Below, piece by piece: positions 1 to 10,900 of a stretch of 64,000 nucleotides of DNA (position 1 is its first letter; each line of letters starts with the position of its first letter). The DNA is from Halicephalobus mephisto (Eukaryota > Nematoda > Chromadorea > Rhabditida > Panagrolaimidae), in assembly GCA_009193035.1 (NCBI GenBank), contig SWDT01000152.1, forward strand, positions 62,001 through 126,000, read 5' to 3'. A program made the translations under genes and the position numbers. The notes under the pieces are model-generated. The model was not told the DNA's origin. It saw nothing but the letters and a program-made list of their open reading frames with translations, and did no database searches.

Positions 1-17
1 TGTTTTACTCTCTACAG

Positions 18-443
18 TGTTATTTTTACACTGTAATCACAGCACCTGCTTAGATTGCCATTTTTGCTTCTACAATATCTCAGGCCCTCTGTTTCATCCA
101 ATGGAACACACGCGGATTAGTCCCTCGAATTGTGAGGACCCTCGATTCTGCGAAGGCGAGTTGATTCCGGATAGATGGCCATCACGGACTGATTTTAGGT
201 AAATGGTGTGTCCAAAAGCTCATGGGGACCAATGTCTCGTTCTCGTGCTCAGACCAGGCTCCCATCGACTACCTTTTCAACGTCGACGACATTGAATCTC
301 AATGCCAAGGATCCTACGGCCCGAACAACTTCGCTCAAGCCTCTTGTTATTGCAGACAACATTCCTACTGTAACAAAGCCGCAACTTTGTCTATCCCCTA
401 TGTACTCTTACCACTTTTGATAATCCAGGTGATAAACGGGTAA
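18..443 (+). CDS. Ly6-like cysteine-rich GPI-anchored surface protein (3' part)
   Basis: Partial gene; the 5' exons lie left of the window. A splice acceptor (CTACAG) ends at 17. An exon runs 18-131, a GTGAGG donor follows, the intron is 132-198 (acceptor GATTTTAG), and the last exon runs 199-443. Joined this way the frame stays open and adds the cysteines of the SNCKWCVQK segment, which reading straight through would lose. The visible part is rich in cysteine (HCNHSTCLDCHFC near its start) and ends in CYCRQHSYCNK followed by about 20 hydrophobic residues. The CxC...YCN ending before a hydrophobic tail is typical of Ly6/uPAR three-finger proteins of nematodes, and the tail suggests a GPI anchor at the cell surface. 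Family assignment is inferred from spacing only; the function is unknown. AATAAA signals lie at about 463 and 505, in the tail-to-tail gap with the next gene. Confidence 0.6.
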
Positions 444-578
444 TTTTATCATAGGTCTTTATTTGATAATAAAGCGATGAAAAACAAGAAATAGATGCTT
501 TCCCTGAATAAAATGCCAGGAAATCAAGCAACTATAATAAATTAGGATTAATTATTATACCAATTTACTAAGTGCACT

Positions 579-3048
579 TCAAGCTTTCAAATCCTCGGCC
601 ATCGCCTTTTCGTACACCGATTTCTGTTTCTCCCAAGCCTTTACCAGCTTCCCTCTTAGGCCTTTTGAGATTTCGTCACCGTTCGTCAAATGAGTGGGTA
701 TTCCTTTATCGTCGTATTTCGAGTACTTTCCAGCTTCTGGTCCTCGTTGGAACCATTCTTCTGGTGGAATTCTTTTCTGAGCTTCTTTCTTTGCTGCTTC
801 TTCTTCTCTCTTTCTCTTTGCTTCCAGCTTTGCATTTTCAGCAGCAATCTTCTGTTCTCTCTCACGCAAAAGAGTAGCTCTGTCTTCCAGCTTGACACAG
901 GTTTGATTGGCTCTATCCTCCAACCTAACTCCAAGTTCAGGAAGTACATCATCTCGAATCCGATCGCATTCCTCCAAAATATCTTTGTTTTTAGCAGTTC
1001 TAGCCATATTCCGCACATTTTCTCGGAAATCAGCGAGAGCATTCAAATATGGCATGAGTAGTTCTTCTTTACCACCAGCATCAGCTCTGAAAAAAGTATT
1101 TAATACTTTTCGACTGGAAGACGTAATTACCCTGCAGATTCAGTTGGAAAACCAATATCACTGTATTCTGGGATGACACCAAAGATCCGCAAAAGACCCG
1201 TAATGTGCTTTGCAATTGTCATCAAAAGATCAGCATTTGTGCTGCCATTGGCTTCCTGTAATTAAAATCCAAGAATTATCATCGTTGATGTTAAAAACTC
1301 ACAGTCTTGATAATGTACTCATTTCCAATATTAATCATGGTACGAATCTTCTCAACCACAGTTCGAGTATCAATAGAATCGCACAAAGCTGTGTGGATTT
1401 CAGCTTTCAGCTCGTTGAATTTGTTGAAAACATCAAGTTCCAAGTCGCCAAATTTCAGCAACAGCGCTGACTCATCAGATGAAGCTGCCTTCTTCTTCCG
1501 TACAATGTCTTTTACCAATAAAAAGAATTCCTTAGTAATCCGTTCGAATTGGCATGCGCGCTCCATCGTTTGATCAGAGTAGTCCAACACATCACTCCAC
1601 GTATGCATTAAGAATAGAATCCGCAATTGCCGACTAGTGTACTTTTCCAACGCATTCTTGATCGAGATGAAATTCTTCAAACTCTTCGACATCTTTGATC
1701 CTGCTATTCTTAACGTTCCGCAATGGAGGAAGAAATTCGTCCATTGACTTTCATCAAAGTACGCTTCACATTGTGCAATTTCGTTATCGTGATGAGGGAA
1801 TTTCAAGTCAAATCCACCAGCATGAATGTCCAGATATCTGCCACAGACTGTCGTACTCATCGCAGAGCATTCAATGTGCCATCCAGGGCGTCCTTTACCC
1901 CATGGACTATCCCAGAAAGGTTCGCCTTTTTTCGAAGCTTTCCACAAAGCGAAATCAGATGGATTCTTCTTTCCTTGCACACCAAGACTGAGTTCTCCTT
2001 CAGACTCCTTCATGTGTTTGGCTTCATTCTCAGTATCACCTACAGCTTCTGGGACAAGTTTAGCGTAAAAATGCTTCTCATTAGCTTGGAACTTCACAGT
2101 ATCAAAGTACACCTGCAATAAAAGAAACTATAAAACGTAGCCTAAGGTAGTACTTACAGATCCATCAGCAGTGGTATAGCCGTAACCATTCTTGATTATT
2201 CTCTCCACATATTCGATAATTTCCGGGATGTATTCACTAACCCGGGTGAGAATCGTCGGTGGCATTACATTAAGGACTTTCATGTCTTGAAGGAATTCAC
2301 ACTCGTATTTCTTGGCTAAAGACGCAAAAATGGAATGATCAGTAACAGTATCGCCGAATTGAGCATCCAGCCAATCAGAAAGCACATCCTTGGCACTGAT
2401 GAGCAATTCCTGGCATTGACCTTCTACAGCAACGGTTGTCTCGTCCTTCAATTGAGATTCAACCGCGACGACTGCGCCTTGCACCCGGTTTAAGATGGTA
2501 GTAAGCATACCCTTCTTGTCTGGATCAGTTTCCACTTCGACTTTCGATCTGAACGCTTCCAATGCCTTGATAAGGTCACATCCGATAGTATGGAAGTTGT
2601 TCCCATTCTCTTTTATATATCGTTCAAATAACCAATTCTGACGGGCCCTAAAGTCAAATTCAACCCTCCAAATATGGATCAAAACAAGTTACCTTTTGAT
2701 AATCTTATCGTCAATATCAGTAATATTCATGACGAAAGTAACGTCGTAGTTAAAATACTGAGAAAGCACCCGGCGCAAAATATCCAAAGACAAATAAGAT
2801 CTGGCATGTCCCATATGAGACGAGTCATAAACAGTGGGACCGCAAATGTAAAACTTGACTTGGTTCCCTACAATGGGTCTGAAGACTTCCTTCTGGCGGG
2901 TGAAGCTATTCAGTAAGTGAAGCACAGGAGCATCGTCACCTAAGTGAGGCTTCCAAGGAGGTAATCTCCTCCTCGCTAAAGTGGTCTATGAACCAACTAC
3001 ATAAATAGGAAACCTACAAAACGTAGAATTTGGTAGAGCTGCCGACAT
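579..3048 (-). CDS. cars-1: Cysteinyl-tRNA synthetase, cytoplasmic
   Basis: Class I aminoacyl-tRNA synthetase that charges tRNA-Cys with cysteine. The start is a 31-nt first exon (ATG at 3048) joined by a TGT|gtaggt-type donor to an exon reading [20 protein letters not shown], which matches the usual N-terminal lead-in. The catalytic core follows: HMGH (the HIGH motif) in [17 protein letters not shown]; zinc and active-site segments WHIECSAM and [10 protein letters not shown]; and KMSKS in [11 protein letters not shown]. An insertion typical of eukaryotic cytoplasmic enzymes lies between HIGH and the zinc segment. The C-terminus is a charged coiled coil ending in [13 protein letters not shown]..., as in animal cytosolic CARS. 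About six exons; length about 720 residues, close to human CARS1. No mitochondrial presequence is seen. A 3' splice-like site (CTTTTATAG) lies about 55 nt upstream of the ATG, consistent with trans-splicing. Confidence 0.95.
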
Positions 3049-4157
3049 ATCAAGTAACCGACTCGGCGAAGAAATAAAGGTCCTCCAATGCAAACGTTCA
3101 CCTATAAAAGGAAGTTATAGTATACTAGCGAAATGAATAAAAATGATGCAAGGGATTTTGAAATCTATATGTAATTTCATGATGTATTTAGGAACTGATT
3201 CAAAACATAATCAGCTGCAACCGGAGAAAATCAAATAAACTAAAAGACAATTGAAACGTGGTGTGGGAACGAATATTTGATAAAGTAATCTGCCAATCAA
3301 GTAGCGTGATGCAATAACAACAAAAGCGAAAAGCGGAAAAATTGAATTACTACGTGGACTCAAAATATTCGATGAATGTTCGTAGCAAAATGCATATCAC
3401 ACTGTGAAATTACAAAAGATCATTAGTACTGAGTATATAAATGGAATCAACGAAACGGGGCTTTAAAATATTCCACGCGGCCGACGGTTGAACAATCTTT
3501 GGGAGAGACAAGTGAGTAAATACAATTGCAATGGAAAACCCTTGACCAATAGACACTGACTGGCTTCATACATTTCACCTACGTTGCGCGACCTGAATCA
3601 AGAAAGAACGGGAAAGAGACGGAAAAACCATATGAAAGTGATGTGATAACATGCGTGGAGGAATGAATTTTATATATGAAAATATAAAGGAACTAAAGAA
3701 CATACCGGAGAGTGGAGAGAATCTGTGCAGCACAAGATGTTTTGAGAGAGATAATATCGACTTCAGCCTGATACCGGTAGCAGCCGTAAGGAAAGCCGTG
3801 GCTAAAAATAAAATTAGGTATATCATTTTCTTCTGATTCACAGTGCCGATAATGCAAAGTGTATCAAACTAGCGATCGAGTAATTTGGACATTAAACAAA
3901 AGGAGGAGTAAACGAAAAAAATCAAAAAATTGCATCAGTTTGGGCTGCAAGAAGAAAGACCGACATTCGTATTCTCCTGATGTGACGAATGTTGAGGACG
4001 TTTCGCCAATTGGAAAAGTGTCCAAATCCTTTTTATACATCGTTTGCAATCGGAGAGAAAATCATTAATTTACGTTTATTACCACTACGAAACAAAATCG
4101 TCTAAAGGTGTAAAGAAAACAGAGTTCAACATCAAAAATCGAATGCAATAAGGACAT
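3049..4157. other. Intergenic stretch between cars-1 and the UGT gene
   Basis: About 1.1 kb. It holds the cars-1 promoter and the UGT 3' untranslated region; a TTTATT at 4075-4080 is the minus-strand AATAAA for the UGT. No homology-bearing reading frame was seen. The longest minus-strand open frame (from ATG 3826) begins with a signal-peptide-like hydrophobic run but resembles nothing I know. Confidence 0.5.
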
Positions 4158-5911
4158 CTACTCTTTTTTCGGCTTCTGTGCCGAAGAACGACAGAACAGA
4201 CATTTAACGAGTCTGTACAATTTTCGAATTATCCATATTATTATAAAGAGTACTACAGCGACGACTGTGATAATGAAGGCAATGACATCCAGCGAATAAA
4301 GCTGAATCATACTCATGTGTCTCCCTTCTGTTTGCAAGACGCCAGTGTCCCCAAACTGTGCGGCAAACTCGGCATATTTGACGATTCTCTCGTCGGCAGT
4401 CATGGGCTTGGCGTTCACCATCTTGGACAACAGTTTGGCGTTTTTCCTGTAGCTGTTGGTACTGGTAATTTCAGTTATGGCTTGGACGATACCCTCCTTC
4501 GTAAATGAGCTTTTTTCAATCAGAAGACCACTGCCTCTTCGGACGAGGATCATGGCGTTATGGGTTTGGTCGGCAAAAACGGGACACGAAATCACCGGCA
4601 CTCCCTTTGTGGCACTTTCTATTATGGAATTCATCCCGCCGTGGGAAATAAACGCCAACAGTTTCGGATGTTCTGAAATTCAATTATAATGGGACTCTCT
4701 TCAGCCGAACCATACCTAGAATATCCGGCTGAGGTAGCCACTTCTCCGTGAACACGTTCTTGTGGCCTTTAGCTATTTCATGTTCATCCTTCTCGTACTT
4801 CCACAGGAAATTTATATCGGGGAATTCGTCAAAGGCATCCAGAAAAGCCTGTTTGTATTCACTAGGCATTTCCGAACCTTGAACAACACTTCCGAAGGAA
4901 AATAAGATGACTCCCTTTGTGGCGTTGTTGAATATGTCAAGATATTTCTGGTCCAGTTTCTTGGATTGGACCTTCCCCATTCCTCCGATGTACACGATTT
5001 TGTGAGTTGAAGGCATGGCGAAATCAATGTTTTCGTCGGAGTTAACGTAGATGAAAGCAGAATCCTGGATGGCTTTGTGCAAATCATAATTCGGGATTTT
5101 CTCGCGAATAGCTCCTTCTGAAGCAGCTGTGAAGAAACTAAAGGCCATCGTTTGCTCGAAAAGAATGGCTCCAAAGTTCTTCACTCGTTGAAAGAAGGAC
5201 ATCTGATCAGTGAACTGCACCATCATGCCTAAACAACAGACGTCAAGCAATCGGTTGAATAAACTCACCAGGAGTATAGCTGTACGGTACTGGAATCCCC
5301 AGCAAGGTCATATGCATACTCAAATAGGCACCACCATGAGTCGCTATGTATTTCTTGATCCCGATAAATTCGAAAACCCCAAATCCACAGCTTTCAAATA
5401 TCTCTGAGATTCCCAGGTCGAATTGCTCTTTCCTCAGGGCATCCAAGTTCGCGTCGTCGTTCATGATTTCTGAAATAGAATTTAGTCTGATTTAACTTTC
5501 TGCCAGTTATTACCTTGACAAAAGCCGGATTTCATTTTATGCATCTGCTGTTGCTGTGCTCGTAACTTGGAGAAAGAGTTGTCTTGCCAAAGGAGCCCTT
5601 GCATCTTGGTCATCGAAAAGTCAGCTAGGAAGCTATAGTTCCGTGGCTTGGTGAAATATCTGATTGACGGTTGTTTGCTTCCGGTGAAGGTGATGTTCTC
5701 ATTCAGCACAGGTTGGTAGACGACCTGAAATCAGTGGATAGGGAGATCAGTAGTAGTTCTCACTCACCACATCATGCCCAGCAGCAGCCAGTGTATCGGC
5801 TATTTTCCCGGTAAAAGTTACGTGACTAATTCCAAATTTCGGATTAAACACCAGGATTTTATATCCATCTCCAGGAATAATGAAGAACAATAATAGCAAA
5901 ATATTCAGCAT
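4158..5911 (-). CDS. UDP-glucuronosyltransferase (UGT)
   Basis: Phase II detoxification enzyme that transfers a sugar from a UDP-sugar to small hydrophobic acceptors in the ER lumen. ATG at 5911 opens a signal peptide (MLNILLLLFFIIPGDG) followed by YKILVFNPKFGISH, the usual start of nematode UGTs. The C-terminal half carries the full UGT signature, beginning FISHGGMNS and ending PVFADQ, preceded by the donor-binding segments FSFGSVVQGSEMP and WLPQPDIL. A membrane span (VIAFIITVVAVVLFIIIWII) precedes a short basic tail ending KPKKE, which fits a KxKxx ER-retrieval signal. Five or six exons, about 520 residues, normal for the family. A splice-acceptor-like TCTCTTACAG ends 6 nt before the ATG. 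Nematodes have many UGTs, so the orthologue and substrate cannot be set. Confidence 0.93.
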
Positions 5912-5917
5912 TCTGCA

Positions 5918-5930
5918 CTGTAAGAGATAC
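5918..5930 (-). promoter_or_regulatory. Candidate spliced-leader acceptor site of the UGT gene
   Basis: On the minus strand GTATCTCTTACAG ends 6 nt before the ATG at 5911. It looks like an intron 3' end but no upstream coding exon is evident, so it may receive a spliced leader. An upstream non-coding cis exon is the alternative. Confidence 0.4.
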
Positions 5931-6639
5931 TACTAATATCAATCTATAGTTTTTATACTGAATGAATTCGTGCTTAGTTATCGGCGCTTAGGCACAACGT
6001 CGACACAACTTTCCAGTGATTGACTCTTTCTTATGTGCTCAGCATCACAAAAGTTTTGAAATCAAGAATTTTGTGACTGAGAATACATTGTCTCACATTA
6101 ATTTGTTCATAGATCAACACCACAAAGACAAATATTTCAAAAGAACTGCATACGTATGATTTCTTTAAAATCCGTGAATAGTTAGACGATTTAAATGATA
6201 ATGTCGTATTGAGTTGTTCACAGCTGTATTAAAGAAAATTTTTAGCACCTAATATGACGAAATCCCATAAATAAGTTTGGATATTAAATCATAGAACAAA
6301 GATATAGATGAATATAATGTTTATTTTCAATTGACAATCATAATGAGATTATCGATAACAGATTTTGTTTCCGCCGCGGGATGTAGAGTGAACTTTTGCT
6401 ACGAAATCCTGAAGATCATGAGAGCTTGCACGTTTCCTTAGGTATCAGAATTTGGCGCTGAAATTAGCCGAACATGCGGAACAAGTCAATATATGAATTT
6501 GCCGGGTGATCTCGAGTCCATGTGATATATGGAGTTTAATCTCCTTTTCGCGTGCTGCCGTTCGCGAGACGTGTTTATTCGAGGTGAATCCGTGGTGAAG
6601 AGACCCTGCCGATCGAGTGCTAGAAGAGAACGTGAGTCG

Positions 6640-6960
6640 CATCTGAAGCCCACGGTAACTCCCATTGTTGTCAGTCATTCCCAATTCTTGTCAGTCGTTG
6701 ACTATATCACCTATGGTTTCTTGAGGTAGGTTCTTCCAATACTTAATGATAGGTTTTAAATCACCACGTTAATGTTCATCCTCGGGTAACTCCTGAAATT
6801 TAATCCTGCAAATGCTGTTTTGGACTGAAATCTGGAGAATGCATGAACCAAGATAGGACAGGGTTTTATTTTTGTCAAACCATTTTATAGCGTGTTTACT
6901 GTCATGAATCATCTTATTGTCTTATTCCAAAACGAGTTTTTGGTGTCACTTTTGAAAGGT
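6640..6960 (-). mobile_element. Degenerate Tc1/mariner transposase fragment
   Basis: On the minus strand three pieces of the C-terminal half of a Tc1-type DDE transposase can be read in the right order but in frames broken by stops and indels. They are LE*DNKMIHDSKHAIKWFDKNK (about 6930-6870; family pattern QDND-KHxSxxxxxWFxxNK), HSPDFSPKQHLQD (about 6845-6800; family SPDLNPIEHLWD, containing a catalytic-region Asp) and YWKNLPQETIGDIV (about 6750-6705; family W-x-LP-x-x-x-x). The Gln codon before DN has become TAA. No N-terminal helix-turn-helix, first catalytic Asp or terminal inverted repeats were found. It is a dead fragment. Confidence 0.7.
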
Positions 6961-7965
6961 CAAGGGCTTCTTTTCGAGAAAATGCTTGTAATCTGCTATT
7001 AGATTTCCAGGTAATAAGAACGAATTCAAAAACAGAAATCGGGTATTACAGGCAGTTTAAACTTACAAACTTCTACTTTTTATTGGCTCTTGCAATTTGC
7101 AGCTCATCTTTTACTGAATAAGTAGGATTTCCCTGATCTTCAACTTTCATATTTTTGGACAATAAACTTGGGGAATGAACTTGTAAACTTCTCCAATTTG
7201 TTGGATAATGTTGATATATCTTTTCGTAATTAATGAACTATTTATCATAAAACACAATATAACAACAGTGACAAAAACAGACTCGAAGAAGTACCGAATC
7301 AATAGACTTTTATTTGAATTAAATTTCAGGATTTTTAGAATCTCATTCACTTCTGAAGTAACTTCCAAATCTTTGGTTTCATTAATAATCTACTACATCT
7401 GCCTTATGATGAGAACTCATCCGAGTATATAGAAGTATGCAAGGTCAAAAACGTGCATATTTCCCCAAGTGTTTATTTTAGAGGTCATTCATCATCAGCT
7501 CCTTTCAGTGATCTACGAAACAAATCATCTTTTCACTCAAGACTTGGGACAAACACTGCCGAAATCAAAACTAGAGGCGATAAAATAAATGCGGACAAGG
7601 CTTGGTTGCCTACCAGAAATTTTAGTTATTACACAATTCATCTAGAGCCTGACTGATTTAAAATTGCACTTTATTATTTAATTATCATTGAAGTGATTTG
7701 CAGGTAAGCTACATTTAACTAAACTATATCTACTTGGATTTCTTCCATCTACTTCAGTAAACAACTGCCAGATTCATTTATTGGCAATTAGACTAACAAA
7801 TTGTAGATGGTGATCCCATTTTACACGTCCATCAATCTCATACAGGATGTTAATTTCTATTCTTTCAGCTGAACTCTGAAAATTTGATCTCAAACTCACT
7901 TTTCACACGTTGCCCATCAAACTTTTCCATTAGTATGATCCTGATTGATTGACCGGACTGGCAGC

Positions 7966-10900
7966 ATGTTTGTCTTCGATGATGACTATGAAAGCGGCAA
8001 AGATACCCGCACTACTGGATCAATCAGTGCGAAATTTGGATTTTCGCAAGAGACTAATCCAGAGAATAAGATGATCAAAGATATGAATGACATGGAAAAT
8101 TTCTACAACGACTACTTTGCGGACTATAGAGAATGTGAGTTTTACACTTTGACTGAAATAATATGTATTTATCTCTCTCACCTTTTCCTGTTTTGAGGGT
8201 AAGAATGACATTCCCATGGCTACTAAGATTTTGAGGCTTCAAATTGAGTTATGCAAAAATCCTAATTTCTGACTCGCGCAGCATTGCGTGACGGCGCTTT
8301 TGGCACTGCTTTTGTCGTAAGCTAGTTGTGCTCTACTTTTGTCCTTGACTCATCGAAAGGAAGCTCCTAATGGGTCTCATTTCTTTGAAACAGATGCAAC
8401 AGTCGCAATCCTGGAAATTTACACTTCAGTATTATGACCACCTGCTTCACAAAGCCCAATTTTGATTTTTCCATCGTTTTAAAAATGTTGCGATTCAGTT
8501 TGCGAACAGACGGATTTGTTTTTATCAATTGTATCAGGGAATAACCAACAGAGCGTAAGCCCGAACAGGACCTGCCTGCCGAATTGTGGAAGCTTTAGAT
8601 CGTTTTCCCTTTCTGAGCCCACAGGATCGAACTGACTTTTCGTAAAATTACGGATATCGAAAGCTCCTCAGTAATAAAATGTCAATGTGGTCATTTGATC
8701 AATTTACGAGCAGATTGCTTGCTACTAACTTGTCATTGGTTCATAAAATACCCGAGTTCCCTGATACTGTTAGTTGCGCGATAACAGCTGTCTCTTCGAA
8801 AGGTCGCGTTTCTTCCTGACAAGCATTCCAGAAGTTTGGTGATTTGGTCACTTTAATGAAATGGAAGCATCAATAAAATTTCCCGTTAATGATTGGAACG
8901 AGATGACTCGTGAGAAAACATGCATCTGTTGATTTTTAGTGCGGCTTGCTTTTGAAGAATTGATTATTGACACTTGTTCAAGAGAAATCAAGGTGGATTT
9001 AGTTTTGTATCGTCATTCTTTTCCGAACAAAATCAATTTTTGTTCTTCGTTCGGTTTTCATATTTTCTTGCTTCAGTAGCTTTCACTTGCAAATGGAATT
9101 AAGATTCCTCGTTGTATCTACGACAAAAGAAAAACGGGTATTTAGCTGTCAAAGACGGATGAAAGTTTTCGTGTCCCGTTTGAGACTTTGCTTATGCCGT
9201 CGGAGCCCATGAAATGGTTATTTATATGACCTTGGTGTTCTTTACGTAAAAAAACAAAAAGTAACTGTCATGCACGATCGTTGTGTAACCTTTGACTGTT
9301 TTCGTTAGTCTTTCCCGGGAAAATAAACAGTGCCAACAATGAAGAGGCTAATTTATCGTGACATTTGAGGCCTTAGTATCATCAAATACTGTCGACCTTA
9401 TTGTGTAGAAACAATGCAATCTTATTTTCGTTAACTCATGCCATACTTTGATTATTTCCCACCGAATTTGCTTAAGTTTTCCGTATCATATCTTGTCCTC
9501 GCACCTGTGGTCTAAACTTTTGTCAACTCCATTGTCATAAATCACTGTCTAGTTTACCTTTTGGCAAACGCATTTATCTTGACAAAAAGCGGCCATTGGA
9601 TGACCCATTGACTACTGACTTGGATGTTCGATTTGAGATTCAATTCTTTTCGGTGAACAATATCATTAAAATCCCTGCTTTGCCCTTCTACACTATCCCA
9701 GTTATTTGTAAAAATGTCTGTCGTGTTGAAAACAGACATGAGTTGAACAGCGATGTAGGACTTCCATAATTAAGGTTCTAAGGGACAAAAAGGATGCACA
9801 ACTGAAATATTGTGACAAGAAATTCCCTCGATCATGTGTCATAATTTCTAATAATAGAATGCTTTGATAGCTTGGTTGGCATTGTTTTCGATTTTAACTC
9901 TAGCAGCTTTTTTAAAGGACCGCCTAGAGTGGGCGGCGCGCGCTCGGTCAACGAAAGGATGAGACCCCATTGACCGTTTTGTTACGGATATACTCGTTGA
10001 TTTCCTATGGCCTATCTACTACTCATTTCGTTTACATTCCAAATCTGCCATTAACCGATTTATAATTGGTGTTATTTCAGTAATGAATGAGATCATTTTT
10101 CTCGAACAACCGAAGTCAGGCTATGTCGTGAGATCCAGGTCCTTGACTCTGAACTGCAAAGTTTTGAATGCCAGGAAAATCAGATTTAAATGTAACAGTA
10201 AATGGGTGAGTTTGTTTTTACTACAAGTATACAAAATGCCAAATTCTGGTATCGCTGCAAATGTTATCCCAGTTTCTGGGATTTGTTGGCTTACGTCCCA
10301 AGAGAGCGTTTTCGGTCGTTGCGCGTCCCTGGCTCAAAAAAAAGTTTCGACGGCTTTGCAGTTCAAACTCGGCTGTCCGACATGGATATTTAAGCCACTG
10401 ACTAGAAACAAAGCATCTGAAATAATATTTCAAATTCATTTATGCACATTCTGATTTTCGCCTATCAACTAAAACTTTGACAATTTAACAAGGTTTAGAC
10501 AGAATTATTATTCATGAACCGTAGGGATCAATATTTATGTAATTTGAGTCACTTTTTCCAGCTGGACGATAACCGGCATGAGTACGAATCAGGCATCGAT
10601 CCAGCAAACAATCAGCCTTTCTTGAGAGCTCAAGTGGAGATCACTCGTCTAGAAGTGGAAACTAACGTCGGATTGGGTGACTTTGATTGTCGTTGCTATG
10701 CTGCTGCTGGATCTCTGGACCACGCTGTAAGGTCAGAAAGCGCCAACGTCAAAGTGGCATGTAAGTTTTGATTATTATTGTCGGACTGTCGCACCACTTC
10801 TATCTCAATTGGCAATCTGCAGTTGAAATGATTTATTCTCTATATTCAACAGTGGCCCGCACGCACATTTGGCCACTTGACTTTATCAATCCGTATAATC

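Larger units (their letters stand above)
5912..7965. other. Gene-poor region between the UGT gene and unc-5
   Basis: About 2 kb, AT-rich. Apart from the Tc1-type transposase remnant at about 6640-6960 I see no protein homology. It must hold the UGT promoter and the unc-5 promoter, and possibly an unseen unc-5 5' exon with the signal peptide. Short open frames at 6445-6729 on both strands are not recognisable. Confidence 0.4.

Noticed and set aside
3575..3826. Minus-strand open frame starting MIYLILFLATAFLTAAT, like a small secreted protein
   Set aside because: Only the hydrophobic start is suggestive; the rest has no known motif, no clear splice structure and an AT-rich intron-like composition.
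6445..6684. Minus-strand 79-codon frame near the Tc1 remnant
   Set aside because: It starts at or after the end of the transposase match and shows no similarity I can name; probably flanking non-coding DNA.
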